Source: Halomarina salina (GTDB lineage: Archaea > Halobacteriota > Halobacteria > Halobacteriales > Haloarculaceae). From it: DNA of 64,000 nucleotides. The notes beneath the pieces are model-generated. The model saw only the letters and a program-made list of their open reading frames with translations. It did not search any database and was not told the DNA's origin. The DNA lies in NCBI RefSeq assembly GCF_023074835.1, contig NZ_JALLGW010000001.1, positions 2,480,001-2,544,000 on the forward strand, read 5' to 3'. Position numbers and translations under genes: made by a program. This document shows, in pieces, positions 1 through 8,400 of the stretch (positions are counted from its first letter, which is position 1; each line of letters begins with the position of its first letter).

Positions 1-303
1 CGCGACGGGCATCTGGGAGTAGCCCTCCGCGCTCATCGTCTCGATGGCCTCTCGAACGCTGTCGTCGGGGGCGACGGCGATGACGGGGGCGTGCATCACG
101 TCCTCGGCCCGGCGAATGCCCCCCTCGGCGGCGTCCATCGCCTCGACGATGCGCCGGAGCGTGGAGAGTCGCGGGTCGACGTCGTCGCCCTCGATACGGG
201 CGATGAGTGGCTGAGAGACCCCCGCGCGGTCGGCGAGTTCGCTCTGGGTCAGCTCCAGCGAGAGACGCCGTTCGCGGAGGTCCTCGGGCGTCGGCAGCTT
301 CAT
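1..303 (-). CDS. HTH (XRE)-CBS domain regulator, truncated by window edge
   Basis: Only the first 101 codons are visible; the gene runs off the left edge. It starts at ATG 303-301. Residues 5-60 form an XRE/Cro-type helix-turn-helix (LTQSELADRAGVSQ at about 19-32). A CBS domain begins near residue 70 (DVMHAPVIAVAPDDSV). In archaea this HTH-plus-CBS architecture is a family of predicted transcription regulators whose CBS pair probably senses an adenine nucleotide; the ligand here is unknown. A TATA-like box on the minus strand lies about 25 bases upstream, so the message is probably leaderless. Confidence 0.85.
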   Translation of the reverse strand, partial: MKLPTPEDLRERRLSLELTQSELADRAGVSQPLIARIEGDDVDPRLSTLRRIVEAMDAAEGGIRRAEDVMHAPVIAVAPDDSVREAIETMSAEGYSQMPVA

Positions 304-320
304 GGTTCGGTGATAACCCG

Positions 321-330
321 AAGTTATACA
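321..330 (-). promoter_or_regulatory. TATA-like box of the HTH-CBS gene
   Basis: Minus-strand TGTATAACTT lies about 23 bases before the ATG at 303. This spacing fits a leaderless archaeal promoter. Confidence 0.55.
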
Positions 331-443
331 AAAGCTTTCGGTCGCGGTGTGACCTCCGGCGAGGCCCCACGACGTCGGATGCACGGGGGCTGGGCCGTGA
401 ACGGGAGGAGCTTTGGGGCTCCACGTGGTTGGTACCGTGTGAC

Positions 444-1160
444 ATGACTTCGGGGGCAGCGGACCGGGGGGGAACCCGCCTGACGCTCGACATCTGGCAT
501 CCGGACTGCTGGACGCTGGAGGTGACCGAGCGGGTAGCGGCGGGACTGCTCGGTCACGGCGTCCACCACGTCGACGGGCGGGCGCAGGGGCGGTTCACCG
601 CCTTCGCGGACTCCTCGGACGACCTCGCAGCGCTCCTCTCGGCCATCGAGGAGTCGCCGCTCACCGACTCCGTCTGGAGCGTCGCCCAGCCACAGACCGT
701 CGACGACGGTGCGCTCGCACCCGGCAGCGCCACGCAGGGGCTGGTCGTCACGTACGACCTCGACAACAGCATCAACGACGCACTCGTCTCGCGGGGGTTC
801 CTCCCCGACGAACCGGTCCGGATGGTCGGCGGCCGCGAGTACTGGACCGTCGTCGTCCACAAGGACCGGGAGGCGGTCCAGCGTGCGCTGGCCGACGTCC
901 GGAGCGAGAAGGAGGCGGAGATACACGTCGACCACATCGCGACGGCGACCGACGGCGTCGGCGGCGGCATCTTCGCGACGGACGACCTCTCCCAGCGCCA
1001 GCGCGAGGTGTTCGAACTCGCCCGCCGCGAGGGCTACTACACCTGGCCGCGCGAGGTGTCGGCGGCCGACCTGGCGACCGAACTCGGCGTCTCGAAGGCG
1101 ACGCTCCTCGAACACCTCCGGAAGGCGGAGGCGAAACTGCTGGGCGAACGACGCGACTGA
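444..1160 (+). CDS. HTH-10 (Bat-type) transcriptional regulator
   Basis: 238 residues. The N-terminal ~165 residues are a haloarchaeal sensor-like domain without recognisable ligand motifs. The C-terminal ~55 residues are the bacterio-opsin-activator helix-turn-helix (LSQRQREVFELARREGYY, then an ATELGVSKATLLEHLRKAE-like recognition segment). ATG 444 is chosen because it follows an AT-richer stretch and begins the conserved part; open frame upstream to 207 looks non-coding. It precedes a permease/peptidase operon read the same way and may control it (inference from position). Related HTH-10 genes lie at 51049 and 56400. Confidence 0.85.
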   Translation: MTSGAADRGGTRLTLDIWHPDCWTLEVTERVAAGLLGHGVHHVDGRAQGRFTAFADSSDDLAALLSAIEESPLTDSVWSVAQPQTVDDGALAPGSATQGLVVTYDLDNSINDALVSRGFLPDEPVRMVGGREYWTVVVHKDREAVQRALADVRSEKEAEIHVDHIATATDGVGGGIFATDDLSQRQREVFELARREGYYTWPREVSAADLATELGVSKATLLEHLRKAEAKLLGERRD

Positions 1161-1247
1161 CGGGGGACCGGCCCGTCGGTGACGGGTCCCACGAGCGCGT
1201 GAGCGACCGATTCTGTCGCGTCAGCATCGACCCATCCATGCTAGGGA

Positions 1248-1257
1248 GGGGAGTTAA
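1248..1257 (+). promoter_or_regulatory. TATA-like box of the permease operon
   Basis: The run GGGAGTTAAC lies about 30 bases before ATG 1283, in the position expected for a near-leaderless archaeal promoter. Confidence 0.5.
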
Positions 1258-1282
1258 CCCCGGTGCTGGTAGGTGGTAACAC

Positions 1283-2773
1283 ATGTCTTCGGGCACCGCG
1301 GACAACAGTCTCGCGCGGAACATGGGGCCGATGGGGGCCATCGCGACGGTGGTCGCCGGCACCCTCGGTGCGGGCCTGTTCGTCACGCTCGGCACCGCCA
1401 GTAGCACGACCGGCCCGAGCGTCATCCTCGTGGTGGCGCTGTCGGGTCTGCTCGCGATGGCCATCGCGACGAACTACAGCTGGATGGCGACCATCTTTCC
1501 GGGGGCGGCCGGGTCGTACACGTACATCTCGCGGACGTTCGGCAGCCGACTGCCGGGGTTCCTCGTCACCTGGTCGAAGTGGCTCGGGTACATGGCGGCG
1601 GACGCAGTCCTCGCCATCGGATTCGGGAGCTACCTCAAGGTGTTCTACCCGAACACGACGCTCCCGTTCGGCGTCGACTTCACCGTCGGCGTCGGCTTCG
1701 CCCTGCTGACGGTCCTCTTCCTCGTCAACCTCGTCGGCACGAAGGGGTACAGCGTCTCGCAGAACGCCATCTTCGCCTTTCTCATCGTCTCCATCCTCGT
1801 GCTCGTCGTCCCCGGCCTGTTCGCCATCGACAGCGCGAACTACCAGCCGTTCTTCACCGGCGGGTTCGACGGGTTCGTCGCCGCCGCCGTCCCGCTGTTC
1901 TACGCCTACATCGGCATCGCAGTCGCGGCACAGATGGGCGCGGAGGTGAAGAACCCCGGTCGCAACCTCCCGCTCGCGATGGTCGGCGGGACGGCCGTCC
2001 TCATCGGCCTGTACATGCTGACGGCGGCGGTCATCTACGGCGTCGTCGGCGACTACACCGTGCTGGCGAACTCCGAGCGCCCGCTCGCCACCGCAGCCGA
2101 GGTGTTCCTCGGCGATATCGGAACCGCAATCGTCGCCATCGGCGGACTGCTCGCGACCGCCTCCAGCGTCCACGCGGTGATGGCCGCGGGCATCAAGATG
2201 CCGTACTCGTGGTCGTGGGACGAGGTGTTCCCGAAGCAGTTCTCCGCCGTCAGCGACCGCTTCCGCACGCCACACTGGTCGCTGCTGACGCTGTACGTCG
2301 TCGCCTCGGCGCTGACGTTCTGGTCGGGGGGTCTCGACCGCGCCATCGCCATCGCGACGTTCAGCTACCTCATCGCGTACCTCACGGTCTCGCTGACCGC
2401 GGGCTACGTCTACGTGAAGCGCCCGGACATCGCCCGGCAGGCGGCGTTCCAGCCGGCCTCGTGGTTCCTCGCGTCGGTGTTCGTCGCCGTGGCCGGTGCG
2501 GCGGGCCTGCTGACGCAGGCGGCGAACTGGACGGCGCTGTTCACCGGGAACTTCGGCGCGCTGACGACGCTCGCCATCTACATCCCGTGGCTGCTGGTCG
2601 GTCTCGGCATCTTCGGGGTCTACTGGAAACTCGGCGAACGCAGGGGGACCGACGTCCAGGCCATCCTCGACACGCTCCCCGGCGTCCCGAGCGACGAGTG
2701 GAACCCGGACATCCGCGACAGCGACCCGGACGCGACGGACGACCGGACGCCCAGTCCGGGGGCGGGTGACTGA
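1283..2773 (+). CDS. APC-superfamily amino-acid permease
   Basis: 496 residues and very hydrophobic, with about 12 membrane segments. The first carries the APC signature (AGTLGAGLFVTLG near residue 30) and the motif around residues 60-75 (AIATNYSWMATIFPGAAGSY) is typical of amino-acid/polyamine/organocation transporters. The C-terminal ~40 residues are acidic and cytoplasmic. The M20 peptidase ATG follows the stop codon by one base, so the two are translated as an operon. This suggests import of an amino acid or small peptide-like compound followed by hydrolysis. The substrate cannot be read from sequence. Confidence 0.85.
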   Translation: MSSGTADNSLARNMGPMGAIATVVAGTLGAGLFVTLGTASSTTGPSVILVVALSGLLAMAIATNYSWMATIFPGAAGSYTYISRTFGSRLPGFLVTWSKWLGYMAADAVLAIGFGSYLKVFYPNTTLPFGVDFTVGVGFALLTVLFLVNLVGTKGYSVSQNAIFAFLIVSILVLVVPGLFAIDSANYQPFFTGGFDGFVAAAVPLFYAYIGIAVAAQMGAEVKNPGRNLPLAMVGGTAVLIGLYMLTAAVIYGVVGDYTVLANSERPLATAAEVFLGDIGTAIVAIGGLLATASSVHAVMAAGIKMPYSWSWDEVFPKQFSAVSDRFRTPHWSLLTLYVVASALTFWSGGLDRAIAIATFSYLIAYLTVSLTAGYVYVKRPDIARQAAFQPASWFLASVFVAVAGAAGLLTQAANWTALFTGNFGALTTLAIYIPWLLVGLGIFGVYWKLGERRGTDVQAILDTLPGVPSDEWNPDIRDSDPDATDDRTPSPGAGD

Positions 2774-2774
2774 G

Positions 2775-3986
2775 ATGAGTCGACCACAGACCGTCGCGGA
2801 CGCCATCGACGACGAGGCGACCGTCGACCTCCTGCAGGACCTCGTCCGCATCCGGAGCCCGTACTTCGAGGAGGCCGAGATAACCGAGTTCGTCTACGAC
2901 TGGCTGGACGAGCGCGACCTCGACCCCGACTACCACCACGTCTCGGAACCGGACATCACGGGCTACGAGGGCGACAACGTCGTCGCACGCCTGGAGGGCA
3001 GCGACCCGGACGCGCCGACGCTCCTGCTGAACGCGCACATGGACACGGTGAAGATCGTCGAGGCGTGGGAGGAGGACCCCTGTTCCGGCCGAATCGAGGA
3101 CGGGAAGCTGTACGGCCAGGGTGCGTGCGACATGAAAGGCGGGCTGGCGGGCATCATGGTCGCGTTCGAGGCGCTCGCCGACGCGGACCTCGCGGGCGAC
3201 GTGCTGTTCACGGCCGTCGTCGACGAGGAGGGGCCGTACGGTCTCGGAGCCGACGCGCTCATCCGAGACGGCTACACCGACGACTGCGACGCGGCCATCG
3301 TCACCGAACCCGGTCCCATCCTCGCGCAGTCCGACGTCGAGAACCCCGCGCTCATCCTCGGCGCTCGCGGCCGGTTCCTCTACGACGTCGAGGTGACCGG
3401 GCTGGCGGCCCACGGCTCACAGCCGCACAAGGGCGTCAACGCCGTCGTCGACGCCGGACGCGTCGCGGAGGCGCTCGACGAACTCGACGTGGACTCGCAC
3501 CCGGACCTGGGCGACGGGTCGGTCTGTCCCATCAGGATAGAGGGCGGGAGTCAGACGCTCTCGGTCCCCGAGTCGGCCCGCGTGATGGTCGACCGGCACG
3601 TCGTCATCGGGGAGACCAAGGAGATGGTACGGGACCAGGCCGAGACGGCCATCGACGACCTGGACCTCGCGAGCGACGTCGAGGTGGGCTTCCGCGAGGC
3701 TCCCGCGGACGACATCTACTACGGCCCGTACGTCACCGACGAGGACCACCCGCTCGTCCGCTCGCTCGACGGCGCGACGAGGGAGGTAGCCGGCGTCGAC
3801 CCGGACGTCGCCTACTTCTCCAGCGTCGGCGACTTCAACTACTTCGGCGACCGTGCGGGCCTGCCGACGGTCATCGTGGGGCCGGACGGCGAGAACATCC
3901 ACGGCGCTGGCGAGTTCGTCTACACCGACGAGGTGGTCGAGGTGGCTCGCATCGTCGCGGCGGCCGCCCACAGCTACACCGGCTGA
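2775..3986 (+). CDS. M20 family metallopeptidase/deacylase (ArgE/DapE-like)
   Basis: 403 residues from ATG 2775; a GTG at 2766 would overlap the permease stop. The metal-binding and catalytic motifs of the M20 family are visible: NAHMDTV (His and Asp), GACDMKGG (bridging Asp), VVDEEG (catalytic Glu then metal Glu) and VTEPGP. A dimerisation domain follows about residues 200-310 (AAHGSQPHKGVNAV). A late metal His is in ENIHGAGEFV. Family enzymes hydrolyse N-acyl amino acids or dipeptides. The gene could be annotated as acetylornithine deacetylase or succinyl-DAP desuccinylase, but pairing with a permease argues for a catabolic role. Confidence 0.85.
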   Translation: MSRPQTVADAIDDEATVDLLQDLVRIRSPYFEEAEITEFVYDWLDERDLDPDYHHVSEPDITGYEGDNVVARLEGSDPDAPTLLLNAHMDTVKIVEAWEEDPCSGRIEDGKLYGQGACDMKGGLAGIMVAFEALADADLAGDVLFTAVVDEEGPYGLGADALIRDGYTDDCDAAIVTEPGPILAQSDVENPALILGARGRFLYDVEVTGLAAHGSQPHKGVNAVVDAGRVAEALDELDVDSHPDLGDGSVCPIRIEGGSQTLSVPESARVMVDRHVVIGETKEMVRDQAETAIDDLDLASDVEVGFREAPADDIYYGPYVTDEDHPLVRSLDGATREVAGVDPDVAYFSSVGDFNYFGDRAGLPTVIVGPDGENIHGAGEFVYTDEVVEVARIVAAAAHSYTG

Positions 3987-4050
3987 GTCGACCGGACCGA
4001 GGAGCGTCGGCGCACGACGGTGCGGCGCGACGTGTCGGCAGTCGAGCGGT

Positions 4051-4407
4051 TCAGTCCTCCTCGTCCTCGATGTCGAACGTCTCGATGACCTTGAGCGGGA
4101 CCTTGGTGAGAGCGCCTCCGATCTCGCTCTTCGCGATGCGCTGGGCGTGCTGTTCGCCCTCGGCGTTGAACACCTTCATCTCCAGGAGGAGCCCGACCAG
4201 TGCGGTGTCGGCGGCGATGAACGCGGAGTCGAACGCCTCGCCGCAGGCCGGGCAGGGCGTCCCGCCGACCTCGACCTCCACGTAGTCCATCTCCTTCTGG
4301 TTCAGGCGTTTGCCCGCTTCGCTCACTGCGACGCCGATGGCGTCGTCGATACCGTCCACGTCGCGAACCAGCCAGGCAGCCTCCATGGCGACCAGATAGT
4401 TGCTCAT
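4051..4407 (-). CDS. DUF555/UPF0212 zinc-ribbon-like protein (paralogue 1)
   Basis: 118 residues from ATG 4407 ([12 protein letters not shown]). An upstream in-frame start at 4476 would add residues not typical of the family. The central [20 protein letters not shown] contains a CxxC pair next to the family's most conserved stretch. The tail is acidic. DUF555 is an archaeal family of unknown biochemical function. A second, clearly related member lies at 48328-48792 in this same window. Confidence 0.85.
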   Translation of the reverse strand: MSNYLVAMEAAWLVRDVDGIDDAIGVAVSEAGKRLNQKEMDYVEVEVGGTPCPACGEAFDSAFIAADTALVGLLLEMKVFNAEGEQHAQRIAKSEIGGALTKVPLKVIETFDIEDEED

Positions 4408-4627
4408 ACCCTCCGCTCGGTGGCGACACATTCGGGCCTTGCGATTCGCCGCGCACGACATCTCGAACCGCCGCATAAGTTATGGCGAACGCTCGGTTCA
4501 CTGCAGGGAGGCATACAGATAGTCACGAAATCAGGACAGTTGTAGTTGTGGTGGGTGCAACCGTGGTTGAATCGCTGTACTGCGGTACGGTCGGAGACGA
4601 GTCGAGCCGAGCGGTAGCCACAAAGCG

Positions 4628-4636
4628 TTTATAAGG
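4628..4636 (+). promoter_or_regulatory. TATA box upstream of small membrane protein gene
   Basis: TTTATAAGG about 31-39 bases before ATG 4667 is one of the best TATA matches in the window. Confidence 0.6.
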
Positions 4637-4666
4637 TAACGGAATACCCAGTCGGTGAGGAACCCG

Positions 4667-4840
4667 ATGTTCAGACACCTTCGGTCCCTGCTGTTGTTCG
4701 CCCTGTACCAGTGCTGCCTCCTGGCCGGCATCCTCCTGTTGCCGGTCGCGGTGGTCGCCAACCGAGTCGGCCTGCCGTTCCCGTTCCACCGGGTCGTCGG
4801 TCGGGTCGGGTCCGCGTACGACCGTGCGAGAGGACAGTAA
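4667..4840 (+). CDS. Small single-span membrane protein
   Basis: 57 residues (MFRHLRSLLLFALYQ start). One long hydrophobic segment covers about residues 8-34, followed by a basic tail with two Arg-rich clusters. ATG 4667 is preferred over GTG 4655 because the TATA box at 4628 sits at leaderless or near-leaderless distance. I think similar short proteins occur in other haloarchaea, but no function is known. It precedes psmB in the same direction by 175 bases and is probably a separate unit. Confidence 0.6.
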   Translation: MFRHLRSLLLFALYQCCLLAGILLLPVAVVANRVGLPFPFHRVVGRVGSAYDRARGQ

Positions 4841-5015
4841 GACCGGCTCTCACGAGCCCACAGCGATTCTCGGTTTTTCGACGCCCCTGAGTGACGTCCC
4901 CATCGTGAGTGGCGAGCGTGTCACCGGAGACGAGGCCATCATCGCAACGGGGAAGCGCCGTCCCCGGAGTCCCGTTGGGTAACCTATTTCCGGACACGCC
5001 GGGTAGGCGACGGTA

Positions 5016-5723
5016 ATGTACCGCGAATCCAGCATGGAAGACCGGCGCGACTGGGAACCACCTATCTACAGCCCCGAGGTCGGCGACCTTCCGGAGATGG
5101 AGGAGAAGGACGCAGAGAAAGTGAACCAGACCGGGACGACGACGGTCGGCATCACGACGACCGACGGCGTCGTCATCGCGACGGACATGCGCGCTTCGCT
5201 CGGCGGTCGGTTCGTCTCGAACAAGAACGTCCAGAAGGTCGAGCAGATCCACCCGACGGCCGCCCTGACACTCGTGGGGAGCGTCGGCGGCGCACAGTCG
5301 TTCATCCGCAACCTCCGCGCCGAAGTCGACCTCTACGAGGCACGACGCGGCGAGCAGATGAGTATGCAGGCGCTCTCGACGCTCGCGGGCAACTTCGCCC
5401 GCGGCGGCCCCTTCTTCGCTATCAACCCCATCCTCGGCGGCGTCGACGACGAGGGCCACCACGTCTTCTCCATCGACCCCGCGGGTGGCGTCATGGCCGA
5501 CGACTACACCGTCACCGGGTCGGGCCTGACCGTCGCCTACGGGACGCTCGAACGCGAGTACGAGGACGGTCTCTCGAACGACGAGGCGAAGTCCGTCGCC
5601 GCCAGCGCCGTCAAGGCCGCCGTCGAACGCGACACCGGGTCGGGTAACGGCGTCTTCCTCGCCGAGGTCACCGAGGAGGGTGTCGACATCAACGGCCACA
5701 AGGACTTCGACGAAGTGCTGTAA
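5016..5723 (+). CDS. psmB: Proteasome beta subunit
   Basis: 235 residues. The precursor begins with a 40-residue propeptide ending in a Gly, followed by the catalytic Thr41 (TGTTTVGI). Cleavage at Gly-Thr exposes the N-terminal nucleophile of the 20S proteasome. Downstream motifs MRASLGGRF, MSMQALSTLAGNF, GGVDDEG and GSGNGV are standard for haloarchaeal PsmB. It assembles with PsmA (40587 here) into the cytoplasmic 20S core. The propeptide is acidic and short compared with what I recall for the Haloferax enzyme. Confidence 0.95.
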   Translation: MYRESSMEDRRDWEPPIYSPEVGDLPEMEEKDAEKVNQTGTTTVGITTTDGVVIATDMRASLGGRFVSNKNVQKVEQIHPTAALTLVGSVGGAQSFIRNLRAEVDLYEARRGEQMSMQALSTLAGNFARGGPFFAINPILGGVDDEGHHVFSIDPAGGVMADDYTVTGSGLTVAYGTLEREYEDGLSNDEAKSVAASAVKAAVERDTGSGNGVFLAEVTEEGVDINGHKDFDEVL

Positions 5724-5856
5724 CGGTCGCAACTACTCTCTCGCTTTCCGACCGACGCCTGAGCGACTGCTGTCGCGGTCACTCCGGAGAGTCGGATGCG
5801 AGAGGAGTATCGGAGGGAGCACCTCTTGGTCACCGGCGACCCGACGTGTGAACTGC

Positions 5857-6519
5857 CTACTCGGCGGAAGCAGCGTGTGAGGCCCCTTCGGTACGGAAGG
5901 CGACGAGGTCGAGTTCCTGGTCGTAGTGGACGAGGCCCGCCTCCTCCAGTCGTGGGACGTGGTCGTGGTACAGCGAGAGGTAGACGTCGAGCACCGTCTC
6001 GGGGTCCACCTCGACGATGCTGGTTCCGGCTTCGCTCACCGTGACCTCGTCGGCCACGTCGGGGAGCGATATCTGGTTGTGCTCCTCGACCAGCGCGATC
6101 ATCTCGCGCCGACGGGCGTTCGCCAGCAGTTCGAACCCGTCGTCGGCCGAGTGCGTCCCGCCCTCGTCGACGGTCGAGTGCTCCTCGACGTAGTCGAACA
6201 ACTGCTCGAACGACGCAGGCGGGTCGTAGTCGATGACGCCGTCGCGGGCGTCGACCATCCCCGCATCGACGAGTCGCGGGAGGTGGACGTGGTAGATGAC
6301 CTTCTCGAGCTGCGAGCGCGTGGGGTACTCGCCGGCGAACGCGTCGACAAGCGCGTCGAAGCGCGTCCGGCCGACGCTGGCGAGGTGGTCCAGCAGGCGG
6401 CGGCGCTGGTTGCTCGCGAGGACGGTGTAGAACTCGTCGAGCGACGAACTGGCCGGGGTCGCTCCGTCCGGGAGCGCGGCCAGTGCGAGTACGTCGATGG
6501 AGTGGATGTCGGACGTCAT
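5857..6519 (-). CDS. Tandem winged-helix protein (DUF7344-like, duplicated)
   Basis: 220 residues. Two related winged-helix units are visible. The first (about 25-105) carries EFYTVLASNQRRRLLDHLA and a LPRLVDAGMVDARDGVIDY wing. The second (about 125-208) carries FELLANARRREMIALVEEH and HVPRLEEAGLVHYDQEL. Each unit resembles the single-domain protein at 30635 in this window. The haloarchaeal family is predicted to bind DNA; no ligand site is visible. It is monocistronic, convergent with psmB. Confidence 0.75.
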   Translation of the reverse strand: MTSDIHSIDVLALAALPDGATPASSSLDEFYTVLASNQRRRLLDHLASVGRTRFDALVDAFAGEYPTRSQLEKVIYHVHLPRLVDAGMVDARDGVIDYDPPASFEQLFDYVEEHSTVDEGGTHSADDGFELLANARRREMIALVEEHNQISLPDVADEVTVSEAGTSIVEVDPETVLDVYLSLYHDHVPRLEEAGLVHYDQELDLVAFRTEGASHAASAE

Positions 6520-6677
6520 TGGTCTGTTCCGGTCGCCGTTCGGTCGAGGTGTGGCGAAACCACACCACAGCGCGGGTGCCCGACGCCCGCATGCTCTGTC
6601 TCGCTGCTACAGATGAACAGTTTCGGCTGTACGGCTTTGTAAATGGTCCCTGCGAGTGCTGGCTTATGATTCTTTCG

Positions 6678-7685
6678 TCAACGTCGTGAAAGCGTCAAAC
6701 CACGAACCACGACGGACGGCTCGCCCTCGGTCACACGCCCGACGATTCGGGCGTCCTCGACCTGCTCCACGAACCGCTCGGCATCGTCCGGTGCGAGCGT
6801 CGCGACGAACCCGGTCCCCATATTGAACGTCCGGTGCATCTCCTCGTCGGAGACGTCCCCCTCCGACTGGACGAACTCGAACACCGGCTGTGGGTCGAAC
6901 GGGTCGGTCACGTCGTACCGGTGGTCGCCCATCCGCGTGAGGTTCGTCCACCCGCCGCCCGTGACGTGCGCGGCGGCGTGGGCGTCGCACTCCCGGAGCG
7001 GACCGAGCAGGTCCGTGTAGATGCGGGTCGGTTCGAGCAACACGCCGCCGACGGTCCGCTCCTCGTCCGGCGGAAACGGGTCGGTGTAGTCGTGGTTCTT
7101 CGTCGCGGCCTTGCGCGCCAGCGTGAGGCCGTTCGAGTGGATGCCCGACGACGGCACCCCGACGATGGCGTCGCCCACCTCGGCCTCGCCGGGGAGGAGC
7201 GCGTCCTTCTCGGCGACGCCCGCGCACGCACCGGCCAGGTCCAGCCCCGTCACCACGTCCGGGAGGACGGCCGTCTCCCCGCCGACGAGCGTGATGCCCG
7301 CCTCGGCCGCCCCCGCGTCGAGGCCCGTCCCGATCTGTTCGGCGGTGGCGTCGTCGGGCGCGTCGACGGCGAGGTAGTCGACGAACGCGACGGGGTCGAC
7401 GCCCGCAGCGACGAGGTCGTTGACGTTCATCGCGATGCAGTCGATGCCGATGGTCGAGTAGTCGCCCAGCGCCTCGGCGACGAGCAGTTTCGTCCCGACG
7501 CCGTCGGTGGCCAGCGCGAGGTACCGGTCGCCGATGTCGACGAGCCCGGCGTAGTCGCCCGTCGACCCGCCGATGGCACCGACCAGCGCGGCGGTCGCCG
7601 CCTCGCTGTCGGCGATGTCGACGCCGGCGTCCGAGTAGGTCATCCCCTCCCCGTCGGAGGCGTCTCGGTCCGTATCCTCGGTCAT
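6678..7685 (-). CDS. purM: Phosphoribosylformylglycinamidine cyclo-ligase
   Basis: 335 residues from ATG 7685; an ATG at 7643 (MTYSDAGVDI) is an alternative giving the classic family start. PurM converts FGAM to AIR with ATP in purine synthesis. Diagnostic stretches are LATDGVGTKLLVAE, CIAMNVNDLVAAG, LVGGETAVLPD, GVPSSGIHSNGLTLAR and HVTGGGWTNL. It is not next to purD, which lies at 15769, so the pathway is dispersed. Soluble cytoplasmic dimer in known homologues. Confidence 0.95.
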   Translation of the reverse strand: MTEDTDRDASDGEGMTYSDAGVDIADSEAATAALVGAIGGSTGDYAGLVDIGDRYLALATDGVGTKLLVAEALGDYSTIGIDCIAMNVNDLVAAGVDPVAFVDYLAVDAPDDATAEQIGTGLDAGAAEAGITLVGGETAVLPDVVTGLDLAGACAGVAEKDALLPGEAEVGDAIVGVPSSGIHSNGLTLARKAATKNHDYTDPFPPDEERTVGGVLLEPTRIYTDLLGPLRECDAHAAAHVTGGGWTNLTRMGDHRYDVTDPFDPQPVFEFVQSEGDVSDEEMHRTFNMGTGFVATLAPDDAERFVEQVEDARIVGRVTEGEPSVVVRGLTLSRR

Positions 7686-7752
7686 GGGCGAGAGAGCGAC
7701 GAGCGAACGCAAAAGCGAATCGGTACCGGGGCGACGAGTCGGTTCGACCCGT

Positions 7753-8400
7753 TCAGCCGAAGGCCAGGCCGGGGCCGAGGAGGGCGAGCGCCGCGAGACC
7801 GGCGCAGACCGCGAACGACACGGCGAACACGGCCTTCGACCACGCCAGCACCTTCCGGCCGTCGAGCGGCCCGAACGGAATCATGTTGAACCCGGCGAGC
7901 AGGGCGTTGATGACGACGCCGAGGCCGCCGACGCTCCCGAGCAGCCCGTCGAGGAAGACGAGGGGGAAGAACGCCGCGACGAGCAGGACGTTCGTCACCG
8001 GCCCCGCGAGCGAGATGAGCCCGTTCTGTCGCTTGGTGATGGAGCGGCCGCCGTGGTACACCGCGCCGGGCGCGGCAAACAGGAAGCCGGCGAGTCCCGC
8101 GGCGACGGCGAGCGCGAGCATGCTGTAGTCCGCGCGGAACTCGGCGACCTGGCCGAACCGGATGGCGACGACCTTGTGCGCGAGTTCGTGGAGCAGGAAC
8201 CCCACGCCGACCGTGAGCAGTGAGAGGACGAACGTCCGGGCCGCCTCGCCGACGGGGAACTCACCGCGGAGGAGCCCCGTCGCGAGACCGTTGTCGAGGA
8301 AGAACGTGAACGCGAGGCCGAGCGCCAGCCACGCGACCGTCAGGTCACGCAGTTCGCGGCCGCTGAAGCGGATACCGCCGCCACGCTGGCGTCGGCTCAC
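7753..8400 (-). CDS. Site-2-protease-type membrane metalloprotease (M50)
   Basis: 215 residues. The zinc motif HELAH is at 71-75 within a membrane segment, and the third ligand region NMIPFGPLDGRK carries Asp180, as in S2P/SpoIVFB-like proteases. About six membrane segments are predicted by eye. GTG 8400 is chosen because it overlaps the TGA of the upstream TraB gene in a GTGA, implying translational coupling. A longer frame from 8412 would intrude into TraB. Family members cut substrates within the membrane to release regulators; the substrate is unknown. Coupling with TraB suggests a shared membrane quality-control or signalling role (inference). Confidence 0.85.
   Translation of the reverse strand: MSRRQRGGGIRFSGRELRDLTVAWLALGLAFTFFLDNGLATGLLRGEFPVGEAARTFVLSLLTVGVGFLLHELAHKVVAIRFGQVAEFRADYSMLALAVAAGLAGFLFAAPGAVYHGGRSITKRQNGLISLAGPVTNVLLVAAFFPLVFLDGLLGSVGGLGVVINALLAGFNMIPFGPLDGRKVLAWSKAVFAVSFAVCAGLAALALLGPGLAFG

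Noticed and set aside
4408-4476. A longer start for DUF555 paralogue 1
   Set aside because: The added residues are Arg/Cys-rich and not expected in the family; [12 protein letters not shown] is the usual start.
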